Below the pieces are notes generated by a model. The model ran no database searches. It was not told the DNA's origin and saw only the letters and a program-made list of their open reading frames with translations. DNA of 64,000 nt from Aurantimicrobium sp. (GTDB taxonomy: Bacteria; Actinomycetota; Actinomycetes; Actinomycetales; Microbacteriaceae): positions 1 to 64,000 of the forward strand of contig JAHEGZ010000009.1 of the NCBI GenBank assembly GCA_024644865.1. The letters are read 5' to 3'. The number at the start of each line of letters is the position of its first letter. Position 1 is the first letter of the stretch. The translations under genes were made by a program, and so were the position numbers. Shown here in pieces: positions 46,350 through 54,921 of the stretch.

Positions 46350-47144
46350 CTAGATGGGTTGGGCGTCGGGGTAGCGAACGGTACCGAGCGGGTAAATGTA
46401 ACCGCCGGCTCGGGAGTGCATCGACTCGCCCTCGGCCGAGATGCCGAGGAAGATGCCGGTCGTGTTGAGTCCGTATCCCAAATCGTGCAGCCACACGCTG
46501 GCCACCGAGATGCGGAACTCGCGGAAGCAGAACAGGTACAGGCCGTGATCGAGCTTCCATACGGTGCTCAGATCCATGTCGCCGTGACCGAACTGAGCGC
46601 CCTGCAGGCACTGCCAGGCGTAGCGCTGTGACGAGATGTAGACATGCTCGTAGAGGTGGTTGGGGCTGTAGCGGTAAACGTTGCGCATGCCGATGAGGTC
46701 GCGGCTCTCGTGGGGAACCTCTCCCGAGGCGGATCCCTCGTTGGTCGTGCCTGCCCAGAACTCCTGCGTCACCTGCGGAGTGCCCTCGATTTTCTCGGGC
46801 GCGATGACCGAGTAAGCCACGATCGCGCGATTCGTCGATCGCGAAAAAACAATGGTGATCGACTCGCGGTCGCGGCTGGTCAGCGGCAGGTTGATGAAGA
46901 ACACGCCCTCGCGCACCTCGACAGCGTCGTAGGGGTCTGTGGTTCCCGCTGCGGCCACAATCGGACCGGATGCACTCCACTCCACCTGCTGGCTATCGAG
47001 AAAGTGCAGGTCAATCGCTGAGCTGCCACCGTACGTGATGCTCAGAAAGGCGCCCGCGAGTGAGACGTTGGGTTTGCGATAAGTGTCGATCCCCAGGGCG
47101 AAGTCGTCGTAGGTTTTCCACTCGTCGTGCGCGGCGTCAGCCAT
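46350..47144 (-). CDS. MoaF-like beta-barrel protein
   Basis: The 264-residue, beta-rich protein has no signal peptide. It resembles the MoaF family in its two-domain beta-barrel pattern and the C-terminal block YGLNTTGIFLGISAE, HSRAGGYIYPLGTVRYPD. Despite the database name (molybdenum cofactor biosynthesis F), MoaF is linked to monoamine or aromatic catabolism rather than to the cofactor. The exact role here is unknown. It sits between a dehydrogenase and a SnoaL-like gene. Confidence 0.66.
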   Translation of the reverse strand: MADAAHDEWKTYDDFALGIDTYRKPNVSLAGAFLSITYGGSSAIDLHFLDSQQVEWSASGPIVAAAGTTDPYDAVEVREGVFFINLPLTSRDRESITIVFSRSTNRAIVAYSVIAPEKIEGTPQVTQEFWAGTTNEGSASGEVPHESRDLIGMRNVYRYSPNHLYEHVYISSQRYAWQCLQGAQFGHGDMDLSTVWKLDHGLYLFCFREFRISVASVWLHDLGYGLNTTGIFLGISAEGESMHSRAGGYIYPLGTVRYPDAQPI

Positions 47145-47173
47145 CTGAACTCCTCGTTGAGTTGCGGTGTGAT

Positions 47174-48082
47174 CTAGCCCAGGTTGCCTGCGAGCTCAGA
47201 AATCTTGGCGGCGGTCTCATGCAACCGCGTCATCTCTGAACTATCTAACGGAATCTCGACGACTCGCACTAGTCCCCCAGCGCCCAAAATCACGGGCGAG
47301 GATGCACTGACACCGTGCAATCCGTATTCGCCTTCGAGCACCACCGACGCCGGGAATGGCGTGTCACTCGGGTGGGCAATGGCTTCGACCATGAGTGCGC
47401 CGCCGATGCCTGAGCTCCACGTGGATGTGCGACCGGAGTCGAGAGCCACGTGACGGACGTACCAGTTGTCGGCGTAGTCGAGCGCAATCGCGCGCTGCTC
47501 GGCGGTGAGTTCGACCGGCGCACCATCCACCTTTATGGTCGAAAAAACGGGCACCTGGCCTGCGCCGTGCTCGCCAACCACCCAGCAGCTCACGCGCTGC
47601 GGGGCAACGCCAAGTGCCTGCGAAATGCCGGTGCGAAAACGCTGGGTGTCGTTGAGCGTGTAGCCGAGCACGCGCTCGCGCGCCCAGCCGGTGCGCTCGA
47701 CTACCCACGTGAGCAGCGGGTCGACCGGGTTGGTCATCAAGATCAGGATGCCGGCGAAACCTCCAGCAACGAGCTGGTCGACGATTCCACCGGTAATGTC
47801 TGCGTTTGCCTGCAGGTACACGTCTCGGCTGGTGTTCAGCGTGAGTGGCACAGCAGCACTCAGAACGACGATGTCGGCATCCATCGCGTCGGACATTTCG
47901 CCGCCGATGATGGAGCGCGCTCCGCCCAGGGAAAGGGCATCCTGCAGGTCCATGACATGACTGACAATCATGTTCGGGCGATTGTCAATGATGGCAATCT
48001 CATACGGCGTTTCGGTTCGTAACAGATTGAACGCTACCGACGAGCCGATGCCACCGGCGCCGCCAATGATGGCGACCTTCAT
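47174..48082 (-). CDS. Lactate/malate dehydrogenase family protein
   Basis: The 302-residue NAD-dependent 2-hydroxyacid dehydrogenase has the Rossmann motif GGAGGIGSSVA (7-17), MTNPVD (116), NDTQRFR (144-150, Asp145 and Arg148) and the catalytic His172 in GEHG. The active-site loop has Arg86 (NTSRDVYL), but neither the Gln of LDH nor the Arg of MDH is obvious before it. The substrate may be an unusual 2-hydroxyacid. It lies 5 bp after the GMC oxidoreductase gene. Confidence 0.83.
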   Translation of the reverse strand: MKVAIIGGAGGIGSSVAFNLLRTETPYEIAIIDNRPNMIVSHVMDLQDALSLGGARSIIGGEMSDAMDADIVVLSAAVPLTLNTSRDVYLQANADITGGIVDQLVAGGFAGILILMTNPVDPLLTWVVERTGWARERVLGYTLNDTQRFRTGISQALGVAPQRVSCWVVGEHGAGQVPVFSTIKVDGAPVELTAEQRAIALDYADNWYVRHVALDSGRTSTWSSGIGGALMVEAIAHPSDTPFPASVVLEGEYGLHGVSASSPVILGAGGLVRVVEIPLDSSEMTRLHETAAKISELAGNLG

Positions 48083-48087
48083 AAGAC

Positions 48088-49623
48088 TTACGCTCCCGCG
48101 ATGATGAACTCAGCGGCCTTTTCGCCGATGATCATCGACGGCGCGTTGGTGTTTCCGTTGGTCACCGTCGGCATGACCGAAGCGTCAACCACGCGAACAC
48201 CTTCGAGTCCGTGCACCTTGAGCGAGGTCGGGCTGACCACTGCCATCGGGTCGGTGCCCATCTTCGCTGTGCCCACCTGGTGGTGGTAGGTGATGGCATT
48301 GTTGCGGCACCAGAACTCGATCTGTTCATCGGTCTGCAGGTCGGCGCTCATGGCAGCTTCGGTTGCACCCCACTCCTCGGCGAGCGCAGCCTGCTTACCA
48401 ACCTCTCGCACCTGCTTGACCGAGGCAATCAATGTGGCGATGTCGTCGGGATGCGTCAGAATCTGTGGGTCTTGCAGGGTGGCCGCATGCGGGTCGGCGC
48501 TCGAGAGCTTGAACGTTCCACGGCTCTTGGGGGTGACCAGTGCGGCGAACATCGTGAAACCGTCGGCCGGAATGTCTTCGGGCTTCATGGTGTCGGTCAC
48601 CATCGGGACGCTGAAGCATAGCGGCTGCGTATCGGGGCGGTCGAGCTCGGGGCGCGACTTCCAGAACCAGTGCACCTGACTGATTGGCACGCCACGAGGC
48701 GGGGCGCCAATCGGCTTCTTGGAGGTCGTGTAGACCATCGGTACGAGCAGGTGGTCGTGCAGGTTCGCACCGACACCGGGCACGTCAGCCACGACGTCGA
48801 TGCCGAGCGCCTCAAGGTCTGCCTTCGGACCGATGCCCGAAAGAAGCAGGATGCGCGGGCTGTCGAGCGCGCCACCGGCGAGGGCCACCTCGCCGCCGCG
48901 CAGCTCGTGGGTCTGGCCATCCTTTTCGTAAACCACACCGACCACGGTGGTGCCCTCGAGGATCAGGCGGTGAACCCAGGCGCCAGTGGTAATGGTCAAG
49001 TTTGCATTGTCACGAACCGGATGCAGGTACGCACGGTAGGTCGAGAGGCGCTCTCCGTTGCGGAAGTTCAGCTGCTCTTGACCGATGCCCTCAATCTCAA
49101 CGCCGTTGTAGTTGGGGTTGAGCTTGAGGCCCTGTTGCTGGCCAGCAACCAGAATCGAGTCTTGAATCGGGTGCTTGGGGTAGTCGGTGGTGACGTCGAG
49201 GATGCCCTTGGTGCCGAGTTCATTGGGCTCGCCTTGCCAGCTTTCGATCTTGTCGGTGAAGATCTTCTCGACGGACTTCCAGCCCCAGCCGGGGCAGCCC
49301 GCGGCCTCCCAGCCGTCGTAGTCCAAACGATTGCCGCGAACGTAAATCGACGCGTTCAGCGAGTGCGATCCACCGAGCACGCGGCCACGCGGCCAGTGGA
49401 GCTTGCGTCCGTTAGCTCCGGGCTGAGGCGTCGTGTGGTAGCCCCAGTCGTCCGGGCTAAACCACAGCTCGCCCAGACGCGACATGTCGTGAATGGCCGG
49501 GTTCTCGTCGGGACGACCTGCTTCGAGCAGGTGAACGGTCTTGCCTGCATCCAGCAAACGGCGGGCAATAATCGATCCGGCGGTGCCTCCACCAACGATG
49601 ATGACATCGGGCTGTGCGCTCAT
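48088..49623 (-). CDS. GMC family oxidoreductase
   Basis: The 511-residue FAD enzyme has IIVGGGTAGSIIARRLLDAG at its N-terminus, the GMC signature WPRGRVLGGSHSLNASIYVRGN near 80, and a C-terminal active-site His in YHHQVGTAKMG, followed by VVDASVMPTVTNGNTNAPSMIIGEKA. It resembles choline and other alcohol dehydrogenases; the alcohol is unknown. ATG 49623 is preceded by GAGAGGAC; the long upstream open frame runs into the divergent amidase and is not conserved. It heads the leftward GMC, dehydrogenase, MoaF, SnoaL unit. Confidence 0.9.
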   Translation of the reverse strand: MSAQPDVIIVGGGTAGSIIARRLLDAGKTVHLLEAGRPDENPAIHDMSRLGELWFSPDDWGYHTTPQPGANGRKLHWPRGRVLGGSHSLNASIYVRGNRLDYDGWEAAGCPGWGWKSVEKIFTDKIESWQGEPNELGTKGILDVTTDYPKHPIQDSILVAGQQQGLKLNPNYNGVEIEGIGQEQLNFRNGERLSTYRAYLHPVRDNANLTITTGAWVHRLILEGTTVVGVVYEKDGQTHELRGGEVALAGGALDSPRILLLSGIGPKADLEALGIDVVADVPGVGANLHDHLLVPMVYTTSKKPIGAPPRGVPISQVHWFWKSRPELDRPDTQPLCFSVPMVTDTMKPEDIPADGFTMFAALVTPKSRGTFKLSSADPHAATLQDPQILTHPDDIATLIASVKQVREVGKQAALAEEWGATEAAMSADLQTDEQIEFWCRNNAITYHHQVGTAKMGTDPMAVVSPTSLKVHGLEGVRVVDASVMPTVTNGNTNAPSMIIGEKAAEFIIAGA

Positions 49624-49846
49624 GCGTGTGTCCTCTCCATTGAGCACACCCTCGCGTGAAAGAGGGCGTACAGCGATTGTGTCGCGCTCGCCCCCTCCAG
49701 GGAAGTGGCCATTCTCATTCTTCGGGTATCTGTTCACTTGGTGACAAACCGGATACACCACCGGGCAACGGTTTTCGCCGACGAGACGAGTTGACTTATC
49801 GGGCGCGGGTTTCCAACGGGGAAGACCTGTCAGCGCTGGAGGCAAC
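49624..49846. other. Divergent intergenic region, GMC oxidoreductase / amidase
   Basis: This 223-bp non-coding region separates the leftward and rightward halves of the catabolic locus. It contains separated half-sites GTATC (near 49725) and GATAC (near 49753) and the sequence TTGGTGACAAACC between them. A GntR-type regulator could act here, but no symmetric site is clear enough to call. No RNA gene or small ORF is convincing. Confidence 0.35.
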
Positions 49847-51211
49847 ATGTCTGCGTTTCCCGGTTCTATCGCTGATTTTCGTGCGCGCCTTGCCGTCGAC
49901 CCCGAAGCAGTTGCTCGCGCAGCTCGTGAGTCGGCACATGGACCGGGCCAAGAGCTCGGCATCTACTGGGCGGTGAACGAAAACCTGCCGGATGCCCCCA
50001 CCGGCCCACTCGCTGGCCTGCCCTTCTGCGTCAAAGACAACGTCAAAGTAGCCGGACTGCCAACCACCTCGGGAACCCCCGCCCTGCGCGGCGCGGTTCC
50101 GCCGCGCGATGCTGAGCTTGTAGCCCGCCTGAAGGCAGCCGGGGCCGACTTCGTCGGAAAAGTCGGACTACACGAACTCGGCTTTGGAACAACGAGTAAC
50201 AATGCCATGTTCGGTCCGGTGCGCAATCCGCGCGATCCCTCGCGCGTTCCGGGTGGCTCGAGCGGCGGTTCAGCCGCTGCGGTTGCCGCGGGTCTCGTGC
50301 CGTTCGCCATTGGCAACGACACTGGTGGGTCGATGCGCATCCCGGCAGCGTTCTGCGGCGTCGTGGGCATGCGCCCAACCACTCACCGCTACCCGGGAGC
50401 TGGCGCAAACGTGATCTCGCCCTCGCGCGATACCTGCGGAGTCTTTGCGCACACGGTTGTCGATGTGGCTCTGGTGGATGGCGTAATCACCGGCGAGAGT
50501 GAATTACCCTCTTTTTCGCTTTCGGAGCTGCGCCTGGGTGTTCCTCGTCGAGACTTCTTCGACAAGCTCGAGCCAGCTGTGCGTGAGGCGATCGAATCGG
50601 CGCTCGACGCGCTTCGACTCGCGGGTGCCACGCTTATCGACACCGATCTAATTGCCACCGACGGTCGAAGCGTGCACGAGCTGGCCGAGTTCGCCGCGTT
50701 TCCGATGGTGGCTTATGAGACGCTGCACAACTTTGAGGCGAACCTCAAAGAACTGGATGCCCCTTTCAACGCCCTCACGATTTCTGACATTGCAGCGCAG
50801 GTGGCCTCGCCCGACGTAAAGGCGGTGCTCGAGCACATGATCGCCGAGCCAATCACCGACGAGCACTATGCACAAACCCTCGCAGCTCGCGAGCTCATTC
50901 GTCAGGCCTACGCGAATGCGTTCGAGCGGGACAACCTCGACGCTCTGGTCTACCCGCTGGTCGGCTTTGTTGCTCCAGTCATTGGGGGAGCAACGGTGAA
51001 CATCGAGGGCGAAGAACTTCCGCACTTCCAGACCTCGATCCGCAACACGGACCCGGGGAGTACCGCCGGGCAACCTGGCATCAGCATCCCGGTTCCGGTT
51101 GCGGCCGGAGCGATGCCCGTGGGTCTAGGAATCGAGGGTCCTGTGAATTCAGACCGTCGACTTTTGTCTGTCAGCGCACTCATCGAAGAGGCTCTTGCCC
51201 GGGTCGAGTAA
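49847..51211 (+). CDS. Amidase signature family protein
   Basis: The 454-residue amidase has the complete Ser-cisSer-Lys triad: Lys63 in CVKDN, Ser138 in PGGSSGGSAAA and the nucleophile Ser162 in GNDTGGSMR. It hydrolyses an amide to acid and ammonia. In this aromatic locus an aryl-acetamide or similar is a plausible substrate, but that is inference. ATG 49847 has GGAGG about 7 nt upstream. It is the first rightward gene, divergent from the GMC oxidoreductase. Confidence 0.9.
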   Translation: MSAFPGSIADFRARLAVDPEAVARAARESAHGPGQELGIYWAVNENLPDAPTGPLAGLPFCVKDNVKVAGLPTTSGTPALRGAVPPRDAELVARLKAAGADFVGKVGLHELGFGTTSNNAMFGPVRNPRDPSRVPGGSSGGSAAAVAAGLVPFAIGNDTGGSMRIPAAFCGVVGMRPTTHRYPGAGANVISPSRDTCGVFAHTVVDVALVDGVITGESELPSFSLSELRLGVPRRDFFDKLEPAVREAIESALDALRLAGATLIDTDLIATDGRSVHELAEFAAFPMVAYETLHNFEANLKELDAPFNALTISDIAAQVASPDVKAVLEHMIAEPITDEHYAQTLAARELIRQAYANAFERDNLDALVYPLVGFVAPVIGGATVNIEGEELPHFQTSIRNTDPGSTAGQPGISIPVPVAAGAMPVGLGIEGPVNSDRRLLSVSALIEEALARVE

Positions 51212-51213
51212 TC

Positions 51214-51231
51214 GTATATGATTTCTTATAC
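51214..51231. promoter_or_regulatory. Imperfect palindrome upstream of the FAH-RraA gene
   Basis: The 18-mer GTATATGATTTCTTATAC pairs at 7 of 9 positions with outer arms GTATA and TATAC. It lies in the 40 bp between amidase and the fusion gene, where a GntR-type operator would be expected; the regulator is encoded two genes on at 52712. Confidence 0.4.
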
Positions 51232-51251
51232 CGACCGCGAAGGGGCCGTTC

Positions 51252-52715
51252 ATGACCGTCAAGCCACTTGAGACAGGCTTTAATCCAGGCAAAATCATTG
51301 CCCTGCACCTCAACTACCCCTCGCGTATCGCTCAGCGTGGTCGCACCCCCGGTCACCCGTCCTACTTTTTGAAGCCGGGAACCTCGTTGGCGACCACCGG
51401 TGGCACCATTGAGCGCCCGGCCGGCACCGAACTGCTCGCGTTCGAGGGGGAAATCGCCCTGATCATCGGGCACGCCGTTCGCCGCGTCGACCCCGAAACA
51501 GGATGGGCCGCCGTGACGGGCATCACCGCCGCAAACGACTTCGGTGTCTACGACCTGCGCTACGTCGACAAAGGTTCGAACCTGCGCAATAAGTGCGGCG
51601 ACGGCTTCACCCCCTTGGGCCCGAACGTGATCGATGCCGCCAACGTCGATCCGCGCGCGATTCGCGTGCGCACCTGGGTTAACGGTCAGCTCGCCCAAGA
51701 CGACACCAGCGCCGACCTCACCTTCTGGTTTGGCCTTCTGGTCTCCGACCTCTCGCAGCTGATGACCCTCGAGCCCGGTGACGTCATTCTCACCGGAACT
51801 CCCGCCGGGTCGTCCGTGGTCAAGCCTGGCGATGTCGTCGAAGTCGAAGTGGATGCCCCCACCGCCGCCGACGCCCCCAGCACGGGTCGCCTTGTCACCA
51901 CCGTGACCGAGGGAACCGTCCCACTTCCAAGCTTCAGTGCCGGCCCGAAAGTCGACGACCTGCAACGCGAGGAAGCCTGGGGATCGCGCGAAGCCGCGGG
52001 CCTGTCGCCCGTGTTCGAGTTGACCGACGAGCTGAAGGCGAAACTCGCTTCGGTCGCAACGGCGACCCTGAGCATCCAACTTCGCAAGCGCGGATACAAC
52101 AACGTCAGTATTGACGGGCTCACTGCCACTCACCCGGGAACGAAGGTCGTGGGACGTGCGCGCACGCTGCGTTACATCGCCAACCGCGAAGACCTCTTCG
52201 AATCGCACGGTGGCGGATACAACGCGCAGAAGCGTCTGTTCGATTCACTCAACACCGACGACATCGTCGTGATTGAAGCTCGCGGCGATGGTCGCTCGGG
52301 AACGCTCGGTGATGTGCTCGCACTGCGCGCTCGCCACCTGGGCGCTGCCGCGCTGATTACCGACGGTGGCATCCGCGACCTGGCTGCCGTGACTGAAATT
52401 GGTGTCCCCGCGTTCCACAACGGAGGACACCCGGCCGTTCTCGGTCGTCTGCACGTACCTTGGGATGCCGACCTGACGGTGACCTGTGGCGGATGCGCCG
52501 TTCAGCCCGGTGACGTGATCGTCGGCGACAACGACGGACTCATCGTCATTCCGCCGAAGCTCGTCGAAGAAGTTGTCAACGATGCCATCGCGCAGGAACT
52601 CGAAGAAGAGTTCATCGCCGAAATCGTTGCGGCTGGCGAGCCCGTCAAAGACACCTTCCCGCTGAACGCAGCCTGGCGCGAAAAGTTCAACGAGTGGAAG
52701 GCGGCCCGCTCATGA
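51252..52715 (+). CDS. FAH-family domain fused to an RraA-like aldolase domain
   Basis: The 487-residue protein joins two enzymes. Residues 10-225 are a FAH/HpaG-type domain: FEGEIALIIG with Glu65 and Glu67, Asp96 in AANDFG, and LEPGDVILTGTPAGS at 173-187. Residues 255-470 are RraA/HMG-aldolase-like: GTLGDVLALRARHLGAAALI and DGGIRDL with Arg375 and Asp376. The first half could decarboxylate or isomerise an oxo-dioate and the second split off pyruvate. It lies in an operon with a GntR regulator, an HpaE-like dehydrogenase and HpaD. It overlaps the GntR gene by ATGA. Confidence 0.88.
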   Translation: MTVKPLETGFNPGKIIALHLNYPSRIAQRGRTPGHPSYFLKPGTSLATTGGTIERPAGTELLAFEGEIALIIGHAVRRVDPETGWAAVTGITAANDFGVYDLRYVDKGSNLRNKCGDGFTPLGPNVIDAANVDPRAIRVRTWVNGQLAQDDTSADLTFWFGLLVSDLSQLMTLEPGDVILTGTPAGSSVVKPGDVVEVEVDAPTAADAPSTGRLVTTVTEGTVPLPSFSAGPKVDDLQREEAWGSREAAGLSPVFELTDELKAKLASVATATLSIQLRKRGYNNVSIDGLTATHPGTKVVGRARTLRYIANREDLFESHGGGYNAQKRLFDSLNTDDIVVIEARGDGRSGTLGDVLALRARHLGAAALITDGGIRDLAAVTEIGVPAFHNGGHPAVLGRLHVPWDADLTVTCGGCAVQPGDVIVGDNDGLIVIPPKLVEEVVNDAIAQELEEEFIAEIVAAGEPVKDTFPLNAAWREKFNEWKAARS

Positions 52716-53365
52716 CCGAAACAATCGCACTTAGCAAGTCGGAGCGGGCTTACCTGCTCATCAAGACGAAAATCACCGACGGGACCTTCGGCCCCGGTTA
52801 CCGTCTTGTACTCGGAGCCATCGCCAAAGAGCTCGATGTCAGCGTTGTTCCTGTTCGCGAGGCAATCCGTCGTCTTGAAGCCGAGGGTCTCGTCACCTTC
52901 ACGACAAACGTCGGTGCACAGGTTGTGGCCACGGATGCCCGCGAATATCAGTACACGATGGAGACCCTCAGCCTGGTCGAGGGCATGGCCACCGCAATGG
53001 CTGCCCCCAACGTGACAGCCAGCGATATCGCCCTTGCTCGCAAGATCAACGCTGAGATGCGTGAATGCCTCGAGCACTTCGAGCCAACCCGCTTCACCGA
53101 GCTCAACCACGAGTTCCACGCGGTCATCTTCGAGCACTGTGCCAACCTGCACATTCTCGACCTGGTTCACCGGGGATGGAACCGTCTCTCCACCATTCGC
53201 GAATCGGCTTTCATTTATGTCCCGGGGCGAGCCAAAGACTCCGTGGATGAGCACGAGCACCTGCTCGACCTCATCGAGTCGAAAGCTGACCCACTCGAAA
53301 TCGAGCTCGCCGCTCGCAACCACCGTTTGTCCACGCTGCACCAGTTTTTGGCCAGCAAGAAGTAA
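52712..53365 (+). CDS. GntR family regulator, FCD subfamily
   Basis: The 217-residue protein has an N-terminal winged helix (SERAYLLIKTKITDGTFGPGYRL, then LDVSVVPVREAIRRLEAEGLV at about 38-58) and a helical FCD domain with metal-type His residues (ELNHEFHAVIFEH, and ARNHRL near the end). It probably senses a pathway acid and controls this aromatic locus. ATG 52712 overlaps the fusion gene stop (ATGA); the frame opens 18 bp earlier. Confidence 0.88.
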   Translation: MTETIALSKSERAYLLIKTKITDGTFGPGYRLVLGAIAKELDVSVVPVREAIRRLEAEGLVTFTTNVGAQVVATDAREYQYTMETLSLVEGMATAMAAPNVTASDIALARKINAEMRECLEHFEPTRFTELNHEFHAVIFEHCANLHILDLVHRGWNRLSTIRESAFIYVPGRAKDSVDEHEHLLDLIESKADPLEIELAARNHRLSTLHQFLASKK

Positions 53366-53379
53366 TCCAAGGAGCTTCC

Positions 53380-54891
53380 ATGTCCAACCGCCCCGCAAAT
53401 CTGCCCGAAAAAATTCAGCACTTCATCGACGGCAAGTTCGTCGACTCACTGGATGGCGACACGTTTGACGTTGTTGAACCCGTTTCCAACGAGGTTTACA
53501 TCACCTCGGCGTCGGCTAAAGCCGCCGATGTCGACCTGGCCGTGGCCGCCGCCAAGAAGGCGTTTGACTCGGGCCCCTGGCCTCGCATGTTGCCACGCGA
53601 GCGCTCGCGCATCCTGCACCGTGTTGCCGACATCGTCGAGTCGCGGGATGAGATTCTCGCTGAACTCGAGTCGTGGGACTCGGGTCTGCCGATTACGCAG
53701 GCGCTGGGTCAAGCTCGTCGTGCCGCCGAGAACTTTCGGTTCTTCGCTGACCTGATTGTCGCCCAGCACGACAACGCGTTCAAGGTGCCCGGTCGCCAGA
53801 TGAACTACGTCAACCGCAAGCCGATTGGCGTTGCTGGCTTGATTACCCCCTGGAACGTTCCGTTCATGCAGGAGTCGTGGAAGCTTGGCCCGGCCATGGC
53901 CACCGGTAACACTGTCGTCCTCAAACCCGCGAGCTACACCCCGCTCTCGGCGGCCCTGTGGCCCGAGATCTTCAAGGAGGCCGGTGTTCCCGACGGTGTC
54001 TTCAACCTCATCCTGGGGTCGGGTGGCGTCGCCGGAGACCACCTGGTCAAGCACCCGGATGTTCCGCTCATTTCGTTCACCGGCGACAGCTCGACCGGCG
54101 CAACGCTGTCAACCAACGCCGCTCCCCTGCTCAAGAGTCTTTCTCTAGAGCTCGGCGGTAAGTCGCCCGCAGTTGTATTCGCTGACGCAGACCTCGAGGC
54201 CGCGCTCGACGCCACCGTGTTTGGTGTCTTCAGCCTCAACGGCGAGCGTTGCACCGCCGGCAGCCGCGTACTCGTGGAACGCAGCATCTACAACGACTTC
54301 ATCGAGAAGTTTGCCGAGCGCGCTCGCAACATCAAGGTCGGTTTGCCGACCGACCCCTCGAGCGAGGTCAGCGCACTAGTTCACGAGAAGCACACCGAGA
54401 AGGTGCTCAGCTACATCGAGATTGGCAAAACCGAAGGCCGCCTGCTCGCTGGTGGCGGCCGCGTTGAAGGCCTTCCGGGAGGAAACTTCGTCGCCCCCAC
54501 CGTGTTTGTCGATGTCGAGCCCGACGCTCGAATCTTCCAGGAGGAAATCTTCGGCCCGGTCGTTGCCATTACACCGTTTGATTCCGACGAAGAGGCACTC
54601 GAGCTAGCAAACAACACCCGTTACGGCTTGGCCGCATACGTGTGGACGACCAACCTCAAGCGCGCGCACAACTTTGCCCACGGCATCGACTCAGGAATGG
54701 TGTGGCTCAACTCGAACAATGTTCGCGACCTGCGCACGCCGTTCGGCGGCGTCAAGGCCTCGGGCCTCGGCCGAGAGGGCGGATACCGCTCCATCGATTT
54801 CTACACGACTCAGCAGTCCGTGCAGATCACCCTCGAAGAATCTCACTCCCCCCGCTTCGGCGTGGGTGGAGCCACCTTCGGCAAGCACTAA
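53380..54891 (+). CDS. hpaE: Aldehyde dehydrogenase, HpaE-like
   Basis: The 503-residue NAD-dependent aldehyde dehydrogenase has TPWNVPF near 156, the general base Glu257 in LELGGKSP and the nucleophile Cys291 in NGERCTAGS. Its place directly before HpaD fits 5-carboxymethyl-2-hydroxymuconate semialdehyde dehydrogenase, the next step after ring cleavage. Family membership alone would not fix the substrate. CAAGGAG precedes ATG 53380. Confidence 0.84.
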   Translation: MSNRPANLPEKIQHFIDGKFVDSLDGDTFDVVEPVSNEVYITSASAKAADVDLAVAAAKKAFDSGPWPRMLPRERSRILHRVADIVESRDEILAELESWDSGLPITQALGQARRAAENFRFFADLIVAQHDNAFKVPGRQMNYVNRKPIGVAGLITPWNVPFMQESWKLGPAMATGNTVVLKPASYTPLSAALWPEIFKEAGVPDGVFNLILGSGGVAGDHLVKHPDVPLISFTGDSSTGATLSTNAAPLLKSLSLELGGKSPAVVFADADLEAALDATVFGVFSLNGERCTAGSRVLVERSIYNDFIEKFAERARNIKVGLPTDPSSEVSALVHEKHTEKVLSYIEIGKTEGRLLAGGGRVEGLPGGNFVAPTVFVDVEPDARIFQEEIFGPVVAITPFDSDEEALELANNTRYGLAAYVWTTNLKRAHNFAHGIDSGMVWLNSNNVRDLRTPFGGVKASGLGREGGYRSIDFYTTQQSVQITLEESHSPRFGVGGATFGKH

Positions 54892-54921
54892 ACAACCCGA
54901 ATTCATTAGAAAGGACAGCTG

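Noticed and set aside
49624-49962. N-terminal extension of the GMC oxidoreductase to 49962
   Set aside because: It runs opposite the amidase gene and is not conserved. The FAD motif begins right after ATG 49623, which has a Shine-Dalgarno.
51180-52208. A 342-codon antisense frame over the FAH-RraA gene
   Set aside because: It mirrors codon bias of the fusion gene, has low-complexity Gly/Arg stretches and no ribosome binding site or promoter.
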